Positions 8,339 through 19,485 are shown, counted from the first letter of the stretch. The stretch: DNA of 64,000 nt from Nocardia mikamii NBRC 108933 (GCF_001613505.1 NZ_BDCM01000010.1:264232-328231), one strand, 5' to 3'. Notes: generated from the letters alone by a model not told the origin. Translations and numbers: made by a program.

Positions 8339-9756
8339 CGGGGCCCCGCCAGTTCCCGCAGCGGTGAGGTCAGCGGTTCCACCGCGGCGATACCGCCCGC
8401 CGCGTCCAGCATTCCCAGCCCCGCCAGCCATTGCTCGAACTCCGGGGCGGGTGCGAGTCCCAGTAGTCGGCGCACGTACAGCGCGTCGTGGAAGCTCAGG
8501 CTCTGGTACCCGAGCATCACGTCGTCGGCCCCGGGCACCGCGATCACGAACGCGACGCCGGCCGCGCCCAGCAGCGTGAGCAGGGTGTCCATATCGTCCT
8601 GGTCGGCTTCGGCGTGGTTGGTGTAGCAGACGTCGACGCCCATCGGCAGGCCGAGCAGTTTGCCGCAGAAATGATCTTCGAGCCCGGCCCGCACGATCTG
8701 TTTGCCGTCGTACAGATATTCCGGGCCGATGAACCCGACGACCGTGTTGACCAGTAGCGGTTCCAGTTCCCGCGCGACGGCGTATGCCCGCGCCTCGAGT
8801 GTCTGCTGATCGACGGGTCTGCCGCCGGTACCGAGATGCGCGCCCGCCGACAAGGCCGAGCCTTGCCCGGTTTCCAGGTACATCACGTTGTCGCCGACGG
8901 TTCCGCGACCCAACGACCGTCCGGCGGCGTCGGCCTCGCGCAGCAGCGACAGATTCACTCCGAAACTCGCATTCGCCGCCTCGGTGCCCGCGACCGACTG
9001 AAAGACCAGATCCACCGGCGCTCCCGCCTCGATCAGGCCGAGCGTGGTGGTCACATGGGCGAGCACGCAGGACTGGACCGGGATGTCGAACCGGGTCCGC
9101 ACCTCGTCGAGCAGCGTCAGCAGCTCGGCGGCGGCTCGCGGCGAGTCGGTGGCCGGATTCACGCCGATCACCGCATCCCCACAGCCGAGCAGCAATCCGT
9201 CGAGTACCGCCGCGGCGATTCCGCGCGGATCGTCGGTGGGGTGATTGGGCTGCAACCGGGTGGCCAGCCGCCCCGGCAGTCCGATGGTGGTGCGGAAACC
9301 GGATCGCACCTCGGCGGCCCGCGCGACCGCGATCAGATCCTGATTGCGCATCAGTTTGCTCACCGCCGCCACCATCTCTGGCGTCAATCCCGCTGCCACG
9401 GAACGCAATACCGCCGCCGGCGGATCCGGCTTCGATCCGGCGGCCACCGCGAGCAGCCAGTCCCGCAGCCCGCCGACGGACAGCTGCGCGATCGGCGCGA
9501 AGGCGGCGCGATCATGGTTGTCGAGAATCAACCGGGTGACCTCGTCGGTCTCGTACGGCACCACCGGCTCGTTCAGGAATTCACGCAGCGGCACCTCGGC
9601 CAGCGCCCATTGCGCCGCCGCGCGCTCCGCGTCCGAACCCGCCGCGCACCCGGCCAGTTCGTCGCCGCTGCGCAGCGGTGTCGCCTTCGCCAGCAGGTCG
9701 ACCAGCCCGTCGAAGGCGTAGGTCCGGCCGTGGAGGGTCTGCTGATACCGCGTCAT
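8335..9756 (-). CDS. eutB: Ethanolamine ammonia-lyase large (catalytic) subunit
   Basis: The 473-residue protein is the catalytic TIM-barrel subunit EutB, which binds substrate and adenosylcobalamin with EutC. Typical blocks include SKLMRNQDLIAVARAAEV, GCGDAVIGVNPATDS, QSVAGTEAANASFGVNLSLL and YLETGQGSALSAGAHLG. The length fits the family. The 147 bases between its start and the divergent DUF1992 gene show neither a cobalamin riboswitch nor a clear regulator site. The products would enter acetaldehyde/acetyl-CoA metabolism and nitrogen assimilation; malate synthase further along could use the C2 units, but that link is only inferred. Confidence 0.96.
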   Translation of the reverse strand: MTRYQQTLHGRTYAFDGLVDLLAKATPLRSGDELAGCAAGSDAERAAAQWALAEVPLREFLNEPVVPYETDEVTRLILDNHDRAAFAPIAQLSVGGLRDWLLAVAAGSKPDPPAAVLRSVAAGLTPEMVAAVSKLMRNQDLIAVARAAEVRSGFRTTIGLPGRLATRLQPNHPTDDPRGIAAAVLDGLLLGCGDAVIGVNPATDSPRAAAELLTLLDEVRTRFDIPVQSCVLAHVTTTLGLIEAGAPVDLVFQSVAGTEAANASFGVNLSLLREADAAGRSLGRGTVGDNVMYLETGQGSALSAGAHLGTGGRPVDQQTLEARAYAVARELEPLLVNTVVGFIGPEYLYDGKQIVRAGLEDHFCGKLLGLPMGVDVCYTNHAEADQDDMDTLLTLLGAAGVAFVIAVPGADDVMLGYQSLSFHDALYVRRLLGLAPAPEFEQWLAGLGMLDAAGGIAAVEPLTSPLRELAGPR

Positions 9757-9903
9757 CGGGTCTCCTCCGGATACGCGCGTCCTGGTCCACCCTCACCGCC
9801 GGTGGTGGCTGCCAGCGTACCGCCGCGCCCGCACCCTGCGATGTCCGTTATGTCCCAACACGTTACGATCGGGTAAGCACTCCGACGCTACGGGGAGGCA
9901 CGC

Positions 9904-10436
9904 ATGACCGAACGCAAACCGGCCCGCATGGGATTCGAATCCTGGATCGACAAGCAGATCCGCGAGGCGGCCGAGCGCGGCGAATTCGACAACTTGGCAG
10001 GCACCGGCAAACCCCTGCCCGGCATGGGCGAGCCGTACGACGAGAACTGGTGGCTGAACAACTACCTGCGCCGCGAGGGGGTCGGCGGTGAGGCGTTGCT
10101 GCCGACCTCGCTGACGCTGCGCCGCGATCTGGAGCGGTTAACCGAGCGGGTCGCGGACATGGACTCCGAGGCCGAGGTCCGCGCCTACGTCTCCGATCTC
10201 AACGCGCGCATCGTGGAATGGATCCGGATGCCACACGGACCGCACGTCCGCCTCGCCCCCGCGCGAGCCGACGAGGTCGTCGCACGCTGGCGCGCCGACC
10301 GGCGCATCCGGCAACGGCCGACCTCCGGAAGCGGAAAGACCTCTCCCGCAAGAACTTCCACGCACCATTGGGACGGCGGCCGACATCGCCCGCCGTGGTG
10401 GCGCCGACTGCTCCGCCGCGACACCCCCGGCGCCGC

Positions 10437-10440
<4 letters not shown>
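9904..10440 (+). CDS. DUF1992 (DnaJ-homologue subfamily C28-like) protein
   Basis: This 178-residue protein carries the DUF1992 signature: FESWIDKQIREAAERGEFDN, then GTGKPLPGMGEPYDENWWLN and a helical region. The family is widespread and its function is not established; distant eukaryotic members are called DNAJC28 although there is no J domain here. The last 40 residues are Arg/Pro/His-rich. Its stop overlaps the stop region of the convergent oxidoreductase gene by four bases, so the two transcripts end in each other. Confidence 0.85.
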
Positions 10441-12400
<1,960 letters not shown>

Positions 12401-12629
12401 GGCTCCGCACGCCCGGCGCGGCTCGCGGAGGACGGTCCGGGGAGATCCCACCGCACACCGGGCGTCTCCGCGGGCGCCGCGAGCTCGATCCGCCGCGCCG
12501 AGGGCTCGAGGCGCGCCGTGCCGCTCGGTCGCCGCGGGGATCCCGGTAACATAGGCTGTGCCGACCGGCGGACCTCCGCCGACCGGCTTTGCGTTGTTGT
12601 TCGGCTCGTCCACTTGCGAAAGGAACCAG
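12401..12629. other. Non-coding stretch before the CNNM operon
   Basis: No convincing gene is present in these 229 bases. A -10-like TAACAT occurs at 12547-12552, and around 12560-12590 there is a direct repeat of GCCGACCGG flanking a short hairpin. This is likely the promoter and leader of the following operon. Confidence 0.4.
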
Positions 12630-12752
12630 TTGTCACCCGCGTCCGAGGGCGCCACACAGGAGGGCTCCTCTACCGAGCCGGGTGACCAACCCGGCGCCTC
12701 CGTCTCCGCAGATCCTCCGTTACCCGGTGGGCGGTGCCGATCGTGTCCGTAG
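12630..12752 (+). CDS. Possible 40-residue leader ORF overlapping the CNNM gene
   Basis: A TTG codon at 12630 is preceded by GAAAGGAACC, a good ribosome binding site. The frame stays open for 40 codons to a TAG at 12750-12752. The product would be Ser/Gly/Pro/Glu-rich and disordered, then basic. It runs 19 bases past the GTG start of the CNNM gene in another frame. It may be a coupled leader peptide, or it may be the true N-terminus of the CNNM protein separated by a frameshift. No family is recognised. Confidence 0.35.
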   Translation: MSPASEGATQEGSSTEPGDQPGASVSADPPLPGGRCRSCP

Positions 12753-14125
12753 TGCTCACCATCGTCAGCCTGCTGGGATTCATCGCGCTCACCGCGGGCA
12801 CGGCGATCTTCGTCGCTGCCGAATTCTCGCTCACCGCACTCGAGCGCAGCACCGTCGAGGCGCACGCCCGCGAGGGTGACCGTCGCGCCCGTCAGGTTCG
12901 CCACGCGCATCGCACCCTGTCGTTCCAGCTGTCGGGCTCGCAGCTCGGCATTACCATCACCACCCTGGTCACCGGTTATATCGCCGAACCGGTGCTGGCC
13001 CGGCTCATCGAGCCGATCTGCACCGCACTCGGCGTCGGCCCGGGGACCGCGCAGGGCATTTCGCTGGTCATCGCGCTGGTGCTGGCGACGTCGCTGTCGA
13101 TGACCTACGGCGAGCTCGTCCCCAAGAACATCGCGATCGCCAAACCGCTGACCACCGCGCGGTGGACGGCCGGTCCGATGATCGTGTTCACCACGGTCTT
13201 CTCCTGGTTGATCAAACTGCTCAACGGCACCGCGAACTGGGCGGTCCGCCGGCTGGGCATCGAACCGGCCGAGGAGTTGCGGTCCGCACGCTCACCTCAG
13301 GAATTGGGTTCGCTGGTGCGCACCTCCGCCATGCGCGGCTCGCTCGATCAGCGCACCGCCCTCGTGGTGGACCGCTCGCTGCTGTTCGGTGAGCGCAGCG
13401 CCGAAGACCTCATGACGCCGCGGGTGAAGATCGAAACGCTGGATCAGAACGACACCATCACCGATCTCATCGCCGCCGCCGGCCGCACCGGACTGTCTCG
13501 TTTTCCGGTCATCGACGGCGATCTCGACAACACCCTCGGCATCGTGCACGTCAAACAGGCGTTCCTGTATCCGGGCGGGCAGCGCGGCACGATCGCGCTG
13601 TCCTCGATCGCGCGGCCGGTGCCGATCGTGCCCGCCAGCCTCGACGGTGACACCGTGCTGGAACGGGTGCGCGCCGACGGGATGCAGCTCGCGCTGGTCG
13701 TCGACGAATACGGCGGCACAGCGGGCCTGGTGACCATGGAGGACATCATCGAGGAGATCCTCGGCGACGTCCGCGACGAGCACGACGAGGAGGAACTCGA
13801 CGTGCGCCGCACCGCCCTGGGCTGGAACTGTTCCGGCCTGTTGCGCATCGACGAGGTGTCGCGGGCCACCGGCTACGACGCGCCCGAGGGTGAATACGAC
13901 ACCCTCGGCGGACTGGTCCTGACCACCCTGGGCCGGATTCCGGTGGCCGGCGACGAGGTGCTGCTGCCCACCCCCAGCTCGGCCAACGGGCACGCGATGC
14001 AACCGCATACCCACGGCGGCTGGCTGGCCCGGGTGGAGCGAATGGACGGACGACGCATCGACCGGGTGCTGATGCAGCCGGTGGACGCCGATGCGGTGAC
14101 GACGTGGGAGCTCAGCCATGGGTGA
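12734..14125 (+). CDS. CNNM/HlyC-CorC family membrane protein (Rv1842c-like)
   Basis: The 463-residue protein has a CNNM/DUF21 membrane domain (residues about 1-200, with a first helix at 5-28 and the conserved SLSMTYGELVPKNIAIAKP), a CBS pair (about 215-350, including DEYGGTAGLVTMEDIIEEIL) and a C-terminal CorC/HlyC domain. Family members are linked to Mg2+/Co2+ efflux and tolerance; older annotations call them hemolysins, which is misleading. The GTG at 12734 matches the length of the mycobacterial orthologue but has no good ribosome site of its own. It overlaps the next, paralogous gene by eight bases. Confidence 0.9.
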   Translation: MPIVSVVLTIVSLLGFIALTAGTAIFVAAEFSLTALERSTVEAHAREGDRRARQVRHAHRTLSFQLSGSQLGITITTLVTGYIAEPVLARLIEPICTALGVGPGTAQGISLVIALVLATSLSMTYGELVPKNIAIAKPLTTARWTAGPMIVFTTVFSWLIKLLNGTANWAVRRLGIEPAEELRSARSPQELGSLVRTSAMRGSLDQRTALVVDRSLLFGERSAEDLMTPRVKIETLDQNDTITDLIAAAGRTGLSRFPVIDGDLDNTLGIVHVKQAFLYPGGQRGTIALSSIARPVPIVPASLDGDTVLERVRADGMQLALVVDEYGGTAGLVTMEDIIEEILGDVRDEHDEEELDVRRTALGWNCSGLLRIDEVSRATGYDAPEGEYDTLGGLVLTTLGRIPVAGDEVLLPTPSSANGHAMQPHTHGGWLARVERMDGRRIDRVLMQPVDADAVTTWELSHG

Positions 14126-15182
14126 TCTGTTCGGACTGTTGCTGACCGTCGTCCTGCTCGGCGCCAACGCCTTCTTCGTCGGGGCGGAGTTCGCGCTCAT
14201 TTCCGCCCGCCGCGACCGGCTGGAAACCCTTGCCGCCCAAGGCAAGCGGGGCGCCGGCACGGTGATCCGGGCGGCCGAGCATCTGTCGATGATGCTGGCC
14301 GCCGCTCAGCTGGGCATCACCATCTGCTCGCTGCTGCTGGGCCGCATCGGCGAACCGGCGATCGCGCATCTGCTCGAGCGCCCGTTCGATCTGGTCGGCG
14401 TGCCGGATCAGCTGCTGCATCCGGTGGGATTCGCACTGGCCCTGGGCCTCGTGGTGATCCTGCACATGCTGATGGGCGAGATGATCCCGAAGAACATCGC
14501 CCTGGCCGGGCCGGAGCGGGTGGCGCTGCTGCTGGTCCCGATCATGCTGTGGTGGTTGCGCCTGGCCCGCCCGCTGATCGGCCTGTACAACCTGGCCGCC
14601 AATCTCACCCTGCGTGCGCTGCGCATCGAGCCCAAGGACGAGCTCGACGCCACGGTGTCGTCGGTGGAGCTGGCGGAGATGATCGGCGAATCCCGCTCGG
14701 AAGGTCTCATCGACGAGGAGGAACACCGCCGTCTCACCCAGGCGCTGGGCACCACCGACCGCATCGTCGCCGATGTGATGGTGCCGCTGGCCAAGACGCG
14801 GTGTGTGCCGCTGCGCGGTGACGGCACCACCCTCGGCGATATCGAATCCGCGGTCGCCGAGACCGGCTTCTCCCGCTATCCGGTGCGGGCAAGCGACGGC
14901 TCGCTGGTGGGCTATCTGCACGTCAAGGACGTGCTGGACAAGGTGGCCGACGATTCGGCCGGACCGTCGACACCGATCCCGCGCACCGATATCCGGCCGC
15001 TGCCGACGTTGAGCATGGGCACCACGCTGTACGAGGCGCTGGCACGGTTGCGCCGCACCAACAGCCATCTGGGCCGGGTCATCGACACCCGCGGCAATAC
15101 CGTCGGCATCGTCGCGCTCGAGGATCTGGTGGAAGAGTTCGTGGGCACCGTGCGCGATGCTACCCACCGGGTGGCGGAATGA
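14118..15182 (+). CDS. CNNM family membrane protein with CBS pair (Rv1841c-like)
   Basis: This 354-residue paralogue of the previous gene has the CNNM membrane domain (first helix about residues 4-25, MLMGEMIPKNIALAGPERVA near 115-135) and a CBS pair ending VGIVALEDLVEEFVGTVRDA, but it lacks the C-terminal CorC domain. A pair of full and short CNNM proteins is conserved at this place in mycobacteria, and they may form a heteromer; that is inference. It overlaps genes on both sides (ATG at 14118; ATGA at 15179), so all three are translated together. Confidence 0.9.
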   Translation: MGDLFGLLLTVVLLGANAFFVGAEFALISARRDRLETLAAQGKRGAGTVIRAAEHLSMMLAAAQLGITICSLLLGRIGEPAIAHLLERPFDLVGVPDQLLHPVGFALALGLVVILHMLMGEMIPKNIALAGPERVALLLVPIMLWWLRLARPLIGLYNLAANLTLRALRIEPKDELDATVSSVELAEMIGESRSEGLIDEEEHRRLTQALGTTDRIVADVMVPLAKTRCVPLRGDGTTLGDIESAVAETGFSRYPVRASDGSLVGYLHVKDVLDKVADDSAGPSTPIPRTDIRPLPTLSMGTTLYEALARLRRTNSHLGRVIDTRGNTVGIVALEDLVEEFVGTVRDATHRVAE

Positions 15183-16081
15183 CCGTGGACGCGACACCGG
15201 CTGCGGCGCAAGGGCTTCGGGTCCTGCCACCGGACCGATGGCGGGCCCGGGCACAGGCGCATCGGGAACGGGTCGACGAGATGGTCGGCCCCTACCTGCG
15301 GCAACGCGCCCACGGCGGCAAACATCCCGTGATCGACTTCCTGTTCACCTATTACGGTCACAAACCTGCCCAGCTGCGCCGCTGGCATCCGGGTTTCGGC
15401 GTGGCGCTCGCCGACGCCGAGGAATACGCGCAGCGTCGCGGCTATCACCGGGTCGAGACGCCCGGCGGACCGGTTCGGACCGCCGACCCGGCCTTCCTCG
15501 ACCGCCGCCGCGACACCGTGGAATTCGTCGCCGCCCTGCTGTCGGCGACCGCGGACCGGCCGGCGCACCTGTCCTGCTTCGGATTACACGAGTGGGCGAT
15601 GGTCTACCGCAGCGACGACGTGCGCCACCGGCAGGTCCCGCTGCGGCTCGGACGTGCCGGTACCGACGCCGTGGTCGAGTCGATGTCGTTGCGCTGCACG
15701 CACTTCGACGCCTTCCGCTTCTTCACCCCCCAGGCCGCGCCGCGCAATACCGAACAACTCACGCGGCAGGACCAGGTCCGCCGGGAACAGCCCGGTTGCC
15801 TGCACGCGGGCATGGATTTGTACAAGTGGGCGTTCAAACTGGTCCCGCTGATCGATTCGGATCTGCTGCTGGACTGTTTCGCCCTCGCCTGTGCCGCCCG
15901 CGAGATCGACATGCGCGCCAGCCCCTACGACCTCACCGACTACGGCTATCAGCCGATCGCCATCGAAACCCCCGGCGGCCGTGCGGAATACGTCCGCGCT
16001 CAATCCGAGCTGGCCCGGCGGGCGGAGCCGCTGCGCACCGAACTGCTCGGCCGCTGCCGGGCCCTGCTCGCGTCGTCCTGA
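15179..16081 (+). CDS. Conserved actinobacterial protein, often labelled 3-methyladenine DNA glycosylase
   Basis: The 300-residue protein belongs to a conserved actinobacterial family recognisable by KHPVIDFLFTYYGHKPAQL and QLRRWHPGFGVAL near residues 45-75. Databases commonly call it 3-methyladenine DNA glycosylase, but I see no helix-hairpin-helix motif or AlkA/Tag fold signature, so that name should be treated with caution. Later blocks are MSLRCTHFDAFRFFTPQAAP and QPGCLHAGMDLYKWAFKL, rich in His, Cys and aromatic residues that could form an active or metal site. It is coupled by ATGA overlap to the CNNM genes. Confidence 0.7.
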   Translation: MTVDATPAAAQGLRVLPPDRWRARAQAHRERVDEMVGPYLRQRAHGGKHPVIDFLFTYYGHKPAQLRRWHPGFGVALADAEEYAQRRGYHRVETPGGPVRTADPAFLDRRRDTVEFVAALLSATADRPAHLSCFGLHEWAMVYRSDDVRHRQVPLRLGRAGTDAVVESMSLRCTHFDAFRFFTPQAAPRNTEQLTRQDQVRREQPGCLHAGMDLYKWAFKLVPLIDSDLLLDCFALACAAREIDMRASPYDLTDYGYQPIAIETPGGRAEYVRAQSELARRAEPLRTELLGRCRALLASS

Positions 16082-16097
16082 CCGCGCGGTGGGCGGT

Positions 16098-16571
16098 TCA
16101 GCTCGCGCGCCGGATACTCAATTCCGCTGTGGCGTCGTAGATCCACGACATATCCGCCGCCGCGAAGTCCGCCAGCCAGGTGGGCGGCGCCGCGGAGCTG
16201 AGGGTCTCGAAGTTCCAGTAGTCCTTCCACAGCGAGACGCGCCCGTCGCGCACGCGGTGCACCGAGACGAAGGGCAGTTCGGCGCGTTCGCCGGTCGGCC
16301 ACACCCAGGTTTCGGAGTGCTCGTAGATCACATCCGGGCCGTCGGCGACCAGCAATCCGTCGTGATTGGTGTATTCGGCCAGCCCCGCCAGCCCGATACG
16401 CAGGCGCTTGACGGTATCGGCGGATCCCTTCGCCGCCAGCGTGGGACCGGTCGGCACGTCGAGGTAGATACAGTCCTCGGTGAGCGATGCGGCCACCGCG
16501 TCCCAGTCGCGCCGGGCCAGTGCCGCCCACAGCCGCAGCACGACCTCCCGCGGTTCGTCGTTGCCGGACAT
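16098..16571 (-). CDS. NTF2-like (SnoaL/limonene-epoxide hydrolase-type) protein
   Basis: This 157-residue cytoplasmic protein has the cone-shaped NTF2 fold pattern: an N-terminal helix pair (PREVVLRLWAALARRDWDAV), DCIYLDVPTGPTLAAKG, and strands ending VSVHRVRDGRVSLWKDYWNF. Asp and Arg residues at positions used by limonene-1,2-epoxide hydrolases are present, but the substrate cannot be told. A good ribosome site (GAGGAAAGAT) precedes the ATG. It lies 58 bases upstream of the following NTF2-like gene's stop, in the same orientation. Confidence 0.7.
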   Translation of the reverse strand: MSGNDEPREVVLRLWAALARRDWDAVAASLTEDCIYLDVPTGPTLAAKGSADTVKRLRIGLAGLAEYTNHDGLLVADGPDVIYEHSETWVWPTGERAELPFVSVHRVRDGRVSLWKDYWNFETLSSAAPPTWLADFAAADMSWIYDATAELSIRRAS

Positions 16572-16628
16572 ATCTTTCCTCGCTCTCCGGTTGTGTTCCG
16601 GTGCTTTCCGATCCCGCGCCGCGCGCGG

Positions 16629-17069
16629 TCACACCACCGGGTCGATGGTGGCGTTGATGGTGTGGATGGTGCCGTCGGGAATGACGAAGGTTTCGGTGAT
16701 GTCGACGGTCATCAGCCGCACGCCGGCGACACCGGAGTCGAGCAGATAGCGTGCGGTCACCACATCACCGCATTCGGTCATTCGTAGTTCGCGGATGTCC
16801 TGAATTACCGAATACTGGACGCCGTGATTCAGTTCCTGAGTCAGCTGCGGCCCCGAATAGCCGGTTTTCAGCCCGGCTTCGACACGGGTGGCGTCCGGCG
16901 CGAACGGCACGGCACTCGCATCGTGTGAAACCAGCGCGTCGATATATGCGCGGGCGACGGCCTGCCGGGGCGTATCGGCCGGATTCGGTGCTGCCGCAGC
17001 CATTCCCACTCCGGCGTTCAACGCGGCAGCCACCGCACCCGATATGACTGCAACGTGTTTCATTCCCAT
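16629..17069 (-). CDS. Secreted NTF2-like/DUF-type protein (MCE-associated style)
   Basis: The 146-residue product begins MGMKHVAVISGAVAAALNAG, a signal peptide with likely cleavage after AAAA near residue 27. The mature part (TPRQAVARAYIDALVSHDAS, then GYSGPQLTQELNHGVQYS) reads as a small NTF2-like domain found in exported actinobacterial proteins. No enzyme activity is claimed. Two Met codons (17069 and 17063) are possible starts. It lies convergent to nothing and divergent from the LVIVD gene. Confidence 0.6.
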   Translation of the reverse strand: MGMKHVAVISGAVAAALNAGVGMAAAAPNPADTPRQAVARAYIDALVSHDASAVPFAPDATRVEAGLKTGYSGPQLTQELNHGVQYSVIQDIRELRMTECGDVVTARYLLDSGVAGVRLMTVDITETFVIPDGTIHTINATIDPVV

Positions 17070-17259
17070 GCGCAGAGTTTGTCTCACGTGTTGCTGCCGC
17101 GCAACAGCTCGGAACACCCGGACCGCATTCGCCGAAAACCGACCCGGTGAGAAGGTGGCTGAGCTACCGTTTCGATGCGTTGCCCGCAACCGGCGGTACC
17201 GATTATCTCGGCGGCGGTGACGCTCAGCCCGTTTCACTGTGGAAGGTGGGGGTCCCGCA

Positions 17260-18837
17260 ATGACGCGGAGGTCTGGCAGACGCACGCCCAAACCACTCAT
17301 CGCCGCGGCCGTGGCCGTGCTCGCGGCCGCGATCCTGCCGGTCGGCGGGGCCTCGGCGGATCTGCAATCCGATATCGCCACCCAGGTGCAGGAATTCCTC
17401 GATATCGGCAAGGTCGCGGTGCCCCCGGCCGACTGCGGCCCGGGCTCGCGGCCCGAAACCGGTATGCAGGGTGACGTGCCGGCCGCCGACCGCGCCTCCG
17501 GCCGCAGCACGCAGGGCTATACCTGCAATATGTCGTTCGTCAGCGGATACGCCGGCCACGGCGCCGGCATCACCTCGACCACCTACGATCACTGCTCCTA
17601 CACCGGCTCGTTCTTCCCCGGCGATCTGCTCGGCCCCGCTCAGGGCGTGCAGGTGATCGATGCCTCCGACCCGGCGCATCCGGTGTTGAGCACCACCCTC
17701 ACCGAACCGGCGATGATGGCCGGCACCTGGGAGAGCCTGAAGGTCAACACCGTGCGGAAACTGCTGGTGGGCACCGGCGTTCCGTTCCTGGAGGGCACCG
17801 GCTACCTGTCGGTCTACGACATCTCCGACTGTGCGCATCCGCGGTTGCTCAACCCGGGGCCGGGCACCGATCTGACCATGCCCCTGCCCATCACCACCCA
17901 CGAGGGCGGCTTCTCCCCCGACGGCCGCACCTACTGGGCCTCGGGCATCGCGCCCGGATTCGTCAGCGCGGTCGACCTCACCGATCCGGCGAATCCGCAC
18001 GTGATCTGGCAGGGACTCACCGGCATCGAGGCGCACGGCTTCGGCATCAGTCCCGACGGCAACCGCATGTATCTGTCGGCGCTGGGCGGATTCACCGTGC
18101 TCGATATCAGCGCGGTGCAGCGTCGCGATCCGAATCCACAGGTCGACCACATCGGCCGGGTGTTCTGGACCGACGGCTGGGCGACCCAGCACAGTGTGCC
18201 GGTCAGCTACGACGGCAAACCCTATCTGTTCACCGTCGACGAGGCGGGAGCCGGCGGGGTGAAACTGGTCGACGTCTCCGACGAGAACAATCCCAAGGTC
18301 GTCGAGAAGATCAAGTTGCGGATCGATCTGCCGGAGAATCAGGACAGCATGCTCGCGTCCTCGATGGGCGGGTCGGTGTTCTCCTATGATCCGCACTACT
18401 GCGCGGCCGACCGGCCCGAGAATCCGACGGCGCTGGCCTGCGGATGGGAATCGTCCGGCATCCGGGTGTTCGATGTGCGCGATCCGTTCCGGGTGCACGA
18501 GATCGCCTATTTCAATCCCCCCGCCCGGACCGGACAGAATCTGCAATTGTGGAACTCCCCGCACGCGCTGGGTTCCCTGATCGGACCGCCGGCGCTGGAA
18601 GGCTTTTCGGTGGCGCGCGCCATTCTGGACGGCAAATTCGATCCGGCTCAGGCCTTGTCGCCGCGCACCGGGATGCTGGCCTTCGGTGACGTGTCCTCGG
18701 ACTGGTGTTTCGCGCCGCCGGAATGGCACGGCAGCCAGCTGTGGACCTCCTGCAACGACAACGGTTTCATGGTGTTGCAACTGGACAACGACGTGTATTC
18801 ACCACCCGCCGACCAGCGGTCGATCGTGGGGTCCTAG
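17260..18837 (+). CDS. Secreted LVIVD-repeat beta-propeller protein
   Basis: This 525-residue protein starts with a signal peptide (PLIAAAVAVLAAAILPVGGASA, cut near residue 35). It then carries LVIVD-type repeats such as QGVQVIDASDPAHPVL, LSVYDISDCAHPRLLN, VSAVDLTDPANPHVIW, LTVLD-like and GVKLVDVSDENNPKVV, each with a V-D-x-S/T-D-P core. Such repeats form a beta-propeller outside the cell. Several paired cysteines suggest disulfides. The ATG at 17260 has AAGGTGGGGG upstream. The next gene begins at the base after its stop, and the two very probably work together. Confidence 0.85.
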   Translation: MTRRSGRRTPKPLIAAAVAVLAAAILPVGGASADLQSDIATQVQEFLDIGKVAVPPADCGPGSRPETGMQGDVPAADRASGRSTQGYTCNMSFVSGYAGHGAGITSTTYDHCSYTGSFFPGDLLGPAQGVQVIDASDPAHPVLSTTLTEPAMMAGTWESLKVNTVRKLLVGTGVPFLEGTGYLSVYDISDCAHPRLLNPGPGTDLTMPLPITTHEGGFSPDGRTYWASGIAPGFVSAVDLTDPANPHVIWQGLTGIEAHGFGISPDGNRMYLSALGGFTVLDISAVQRRDPNPQVDHIGRVFWTDGWATQHSVPVSYDGKPYLFTVDEAGAGGVKLVDVSDENNPKVVEKIKLRIDLPENQDSMLASSMGGSVFSYDPHYCAADRPENPTALACGWESSGIRVFDVRDPFRVHEIAYFNPPARTGQNLQLWNSPHALGSLIGPPALEGFSVARAILDGKFDPAQALSPRTGMLAFGDVSSDWCFAPPEWHGSQLWTSCNDNGFMVLQLDNDVYSPPADQRSIVGS

Positions 18838-19485
18838 ATGTCGCGGTGGCCAACCTGGGGGTCCTGTGCGGCGGCGGCGTTGATCCTGCTGGTGATCGGC
18901 GCCGCGTTGCGCCCTATCGTCCTGCCCGAGAAGCACACCGCCGCACCGGTTCTCGATGCCACCGAAATCGGCTTCGCCCAGGATATGACGGCTCATCACC
19001 AGCAGGCGATCCAGATGGTGCAACGCCTGGATCCCGGGGTGGACCCCCAGGTATCGCGGCTGGCGCAGCAGATCGACCAGTCACAGCGGGTGGAGATCGG
19101 CACGATGCTCGGATGGCTGCGCCTGGCGAACGCCGCTCCGACAGCGGGCCGGCCGATGGCCTGGATGACGTCGGATACGACTGCGGCTCATCATCATTCG
19201 ATGAGCACGACGTCTGCTGCCGTCTCGCCCGGCATGCCGGGGATGGCGACCATGGCCGAACTCGATCAGCTCTCGGCCGCTCGCGGACGCGATGCGGAAG
19301 TCCTGTTCCTGCAATTGATGTACCGCCACCACCAGGGTGGTATCGCGATGGCTCGCGCCGCCGATCAGCAGATCGCCTCCGGGCCGGTGAAGGAACAGGC
19401 CCGGGCCATGCTCGTCGCCCAGAGTCAGGAGACCGGGTTGATCGCGCTGATGCTGAACCAGCGTGGGGCACAACCACTGCCGTAG
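18838..19485 (+). CDS. Membrane-anchored DUF305 protein
   Basis: The 215-residue protein has one N-terminal membrane segment (about residues 8-28), then a DUF305 four-helix domain with FAQDMTAHHQQAIQMVQR and, in the second half, YRHHQGGIAMARAAD. The paired HH motifs and a central Met/His-rich linker (HHHSMSTTS, PGMPGMATM) suggest metal binding, possibly copper, on the outside face. The start ATG follows the LVIVD stop without a gap. DUF305 biochemistry is poorly known; metal handling is inference. Confidence 0.85.
   Translation: MSRWPTWGSCAAAALILLVIGAALRPIVLPEKHTAAPVLDATEIGFAQDMTAHHQQAIQMVQRLDPGVDPQVSRLAQQIDQSQRVEIGTMLGWLRLANAAPTAGRPMAWMTSDTTAAHHHSMSTTSAAVSPGMPGMATMAELDQLSAARGRDAEVLFLQLMYRHHQGGIAMARAADQQIASGPVKEQARAMLVAQSQETGLIALMLNQRGAQPLP

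Noticed and set aside
9838..9880. A KstR-type box near AACACGTTA before the DUF1992 gene
   Set aside because: Both outer bases of the consensus are wrong and there is no lipid gene beside it.
9757..9903. A cobalamin riboswitch upstream of eutB
   Set aside because: The 147 bases lack the B12-box and there is not enough length for the aptamer.
15179..16081. A true 3-methyladenine DNA glycosylase
   Set aside because: The label is common for this family, but no helix-hairpin-helix or other glycosylase motif is visible, so I kept it as a conserved protein of unknown function.
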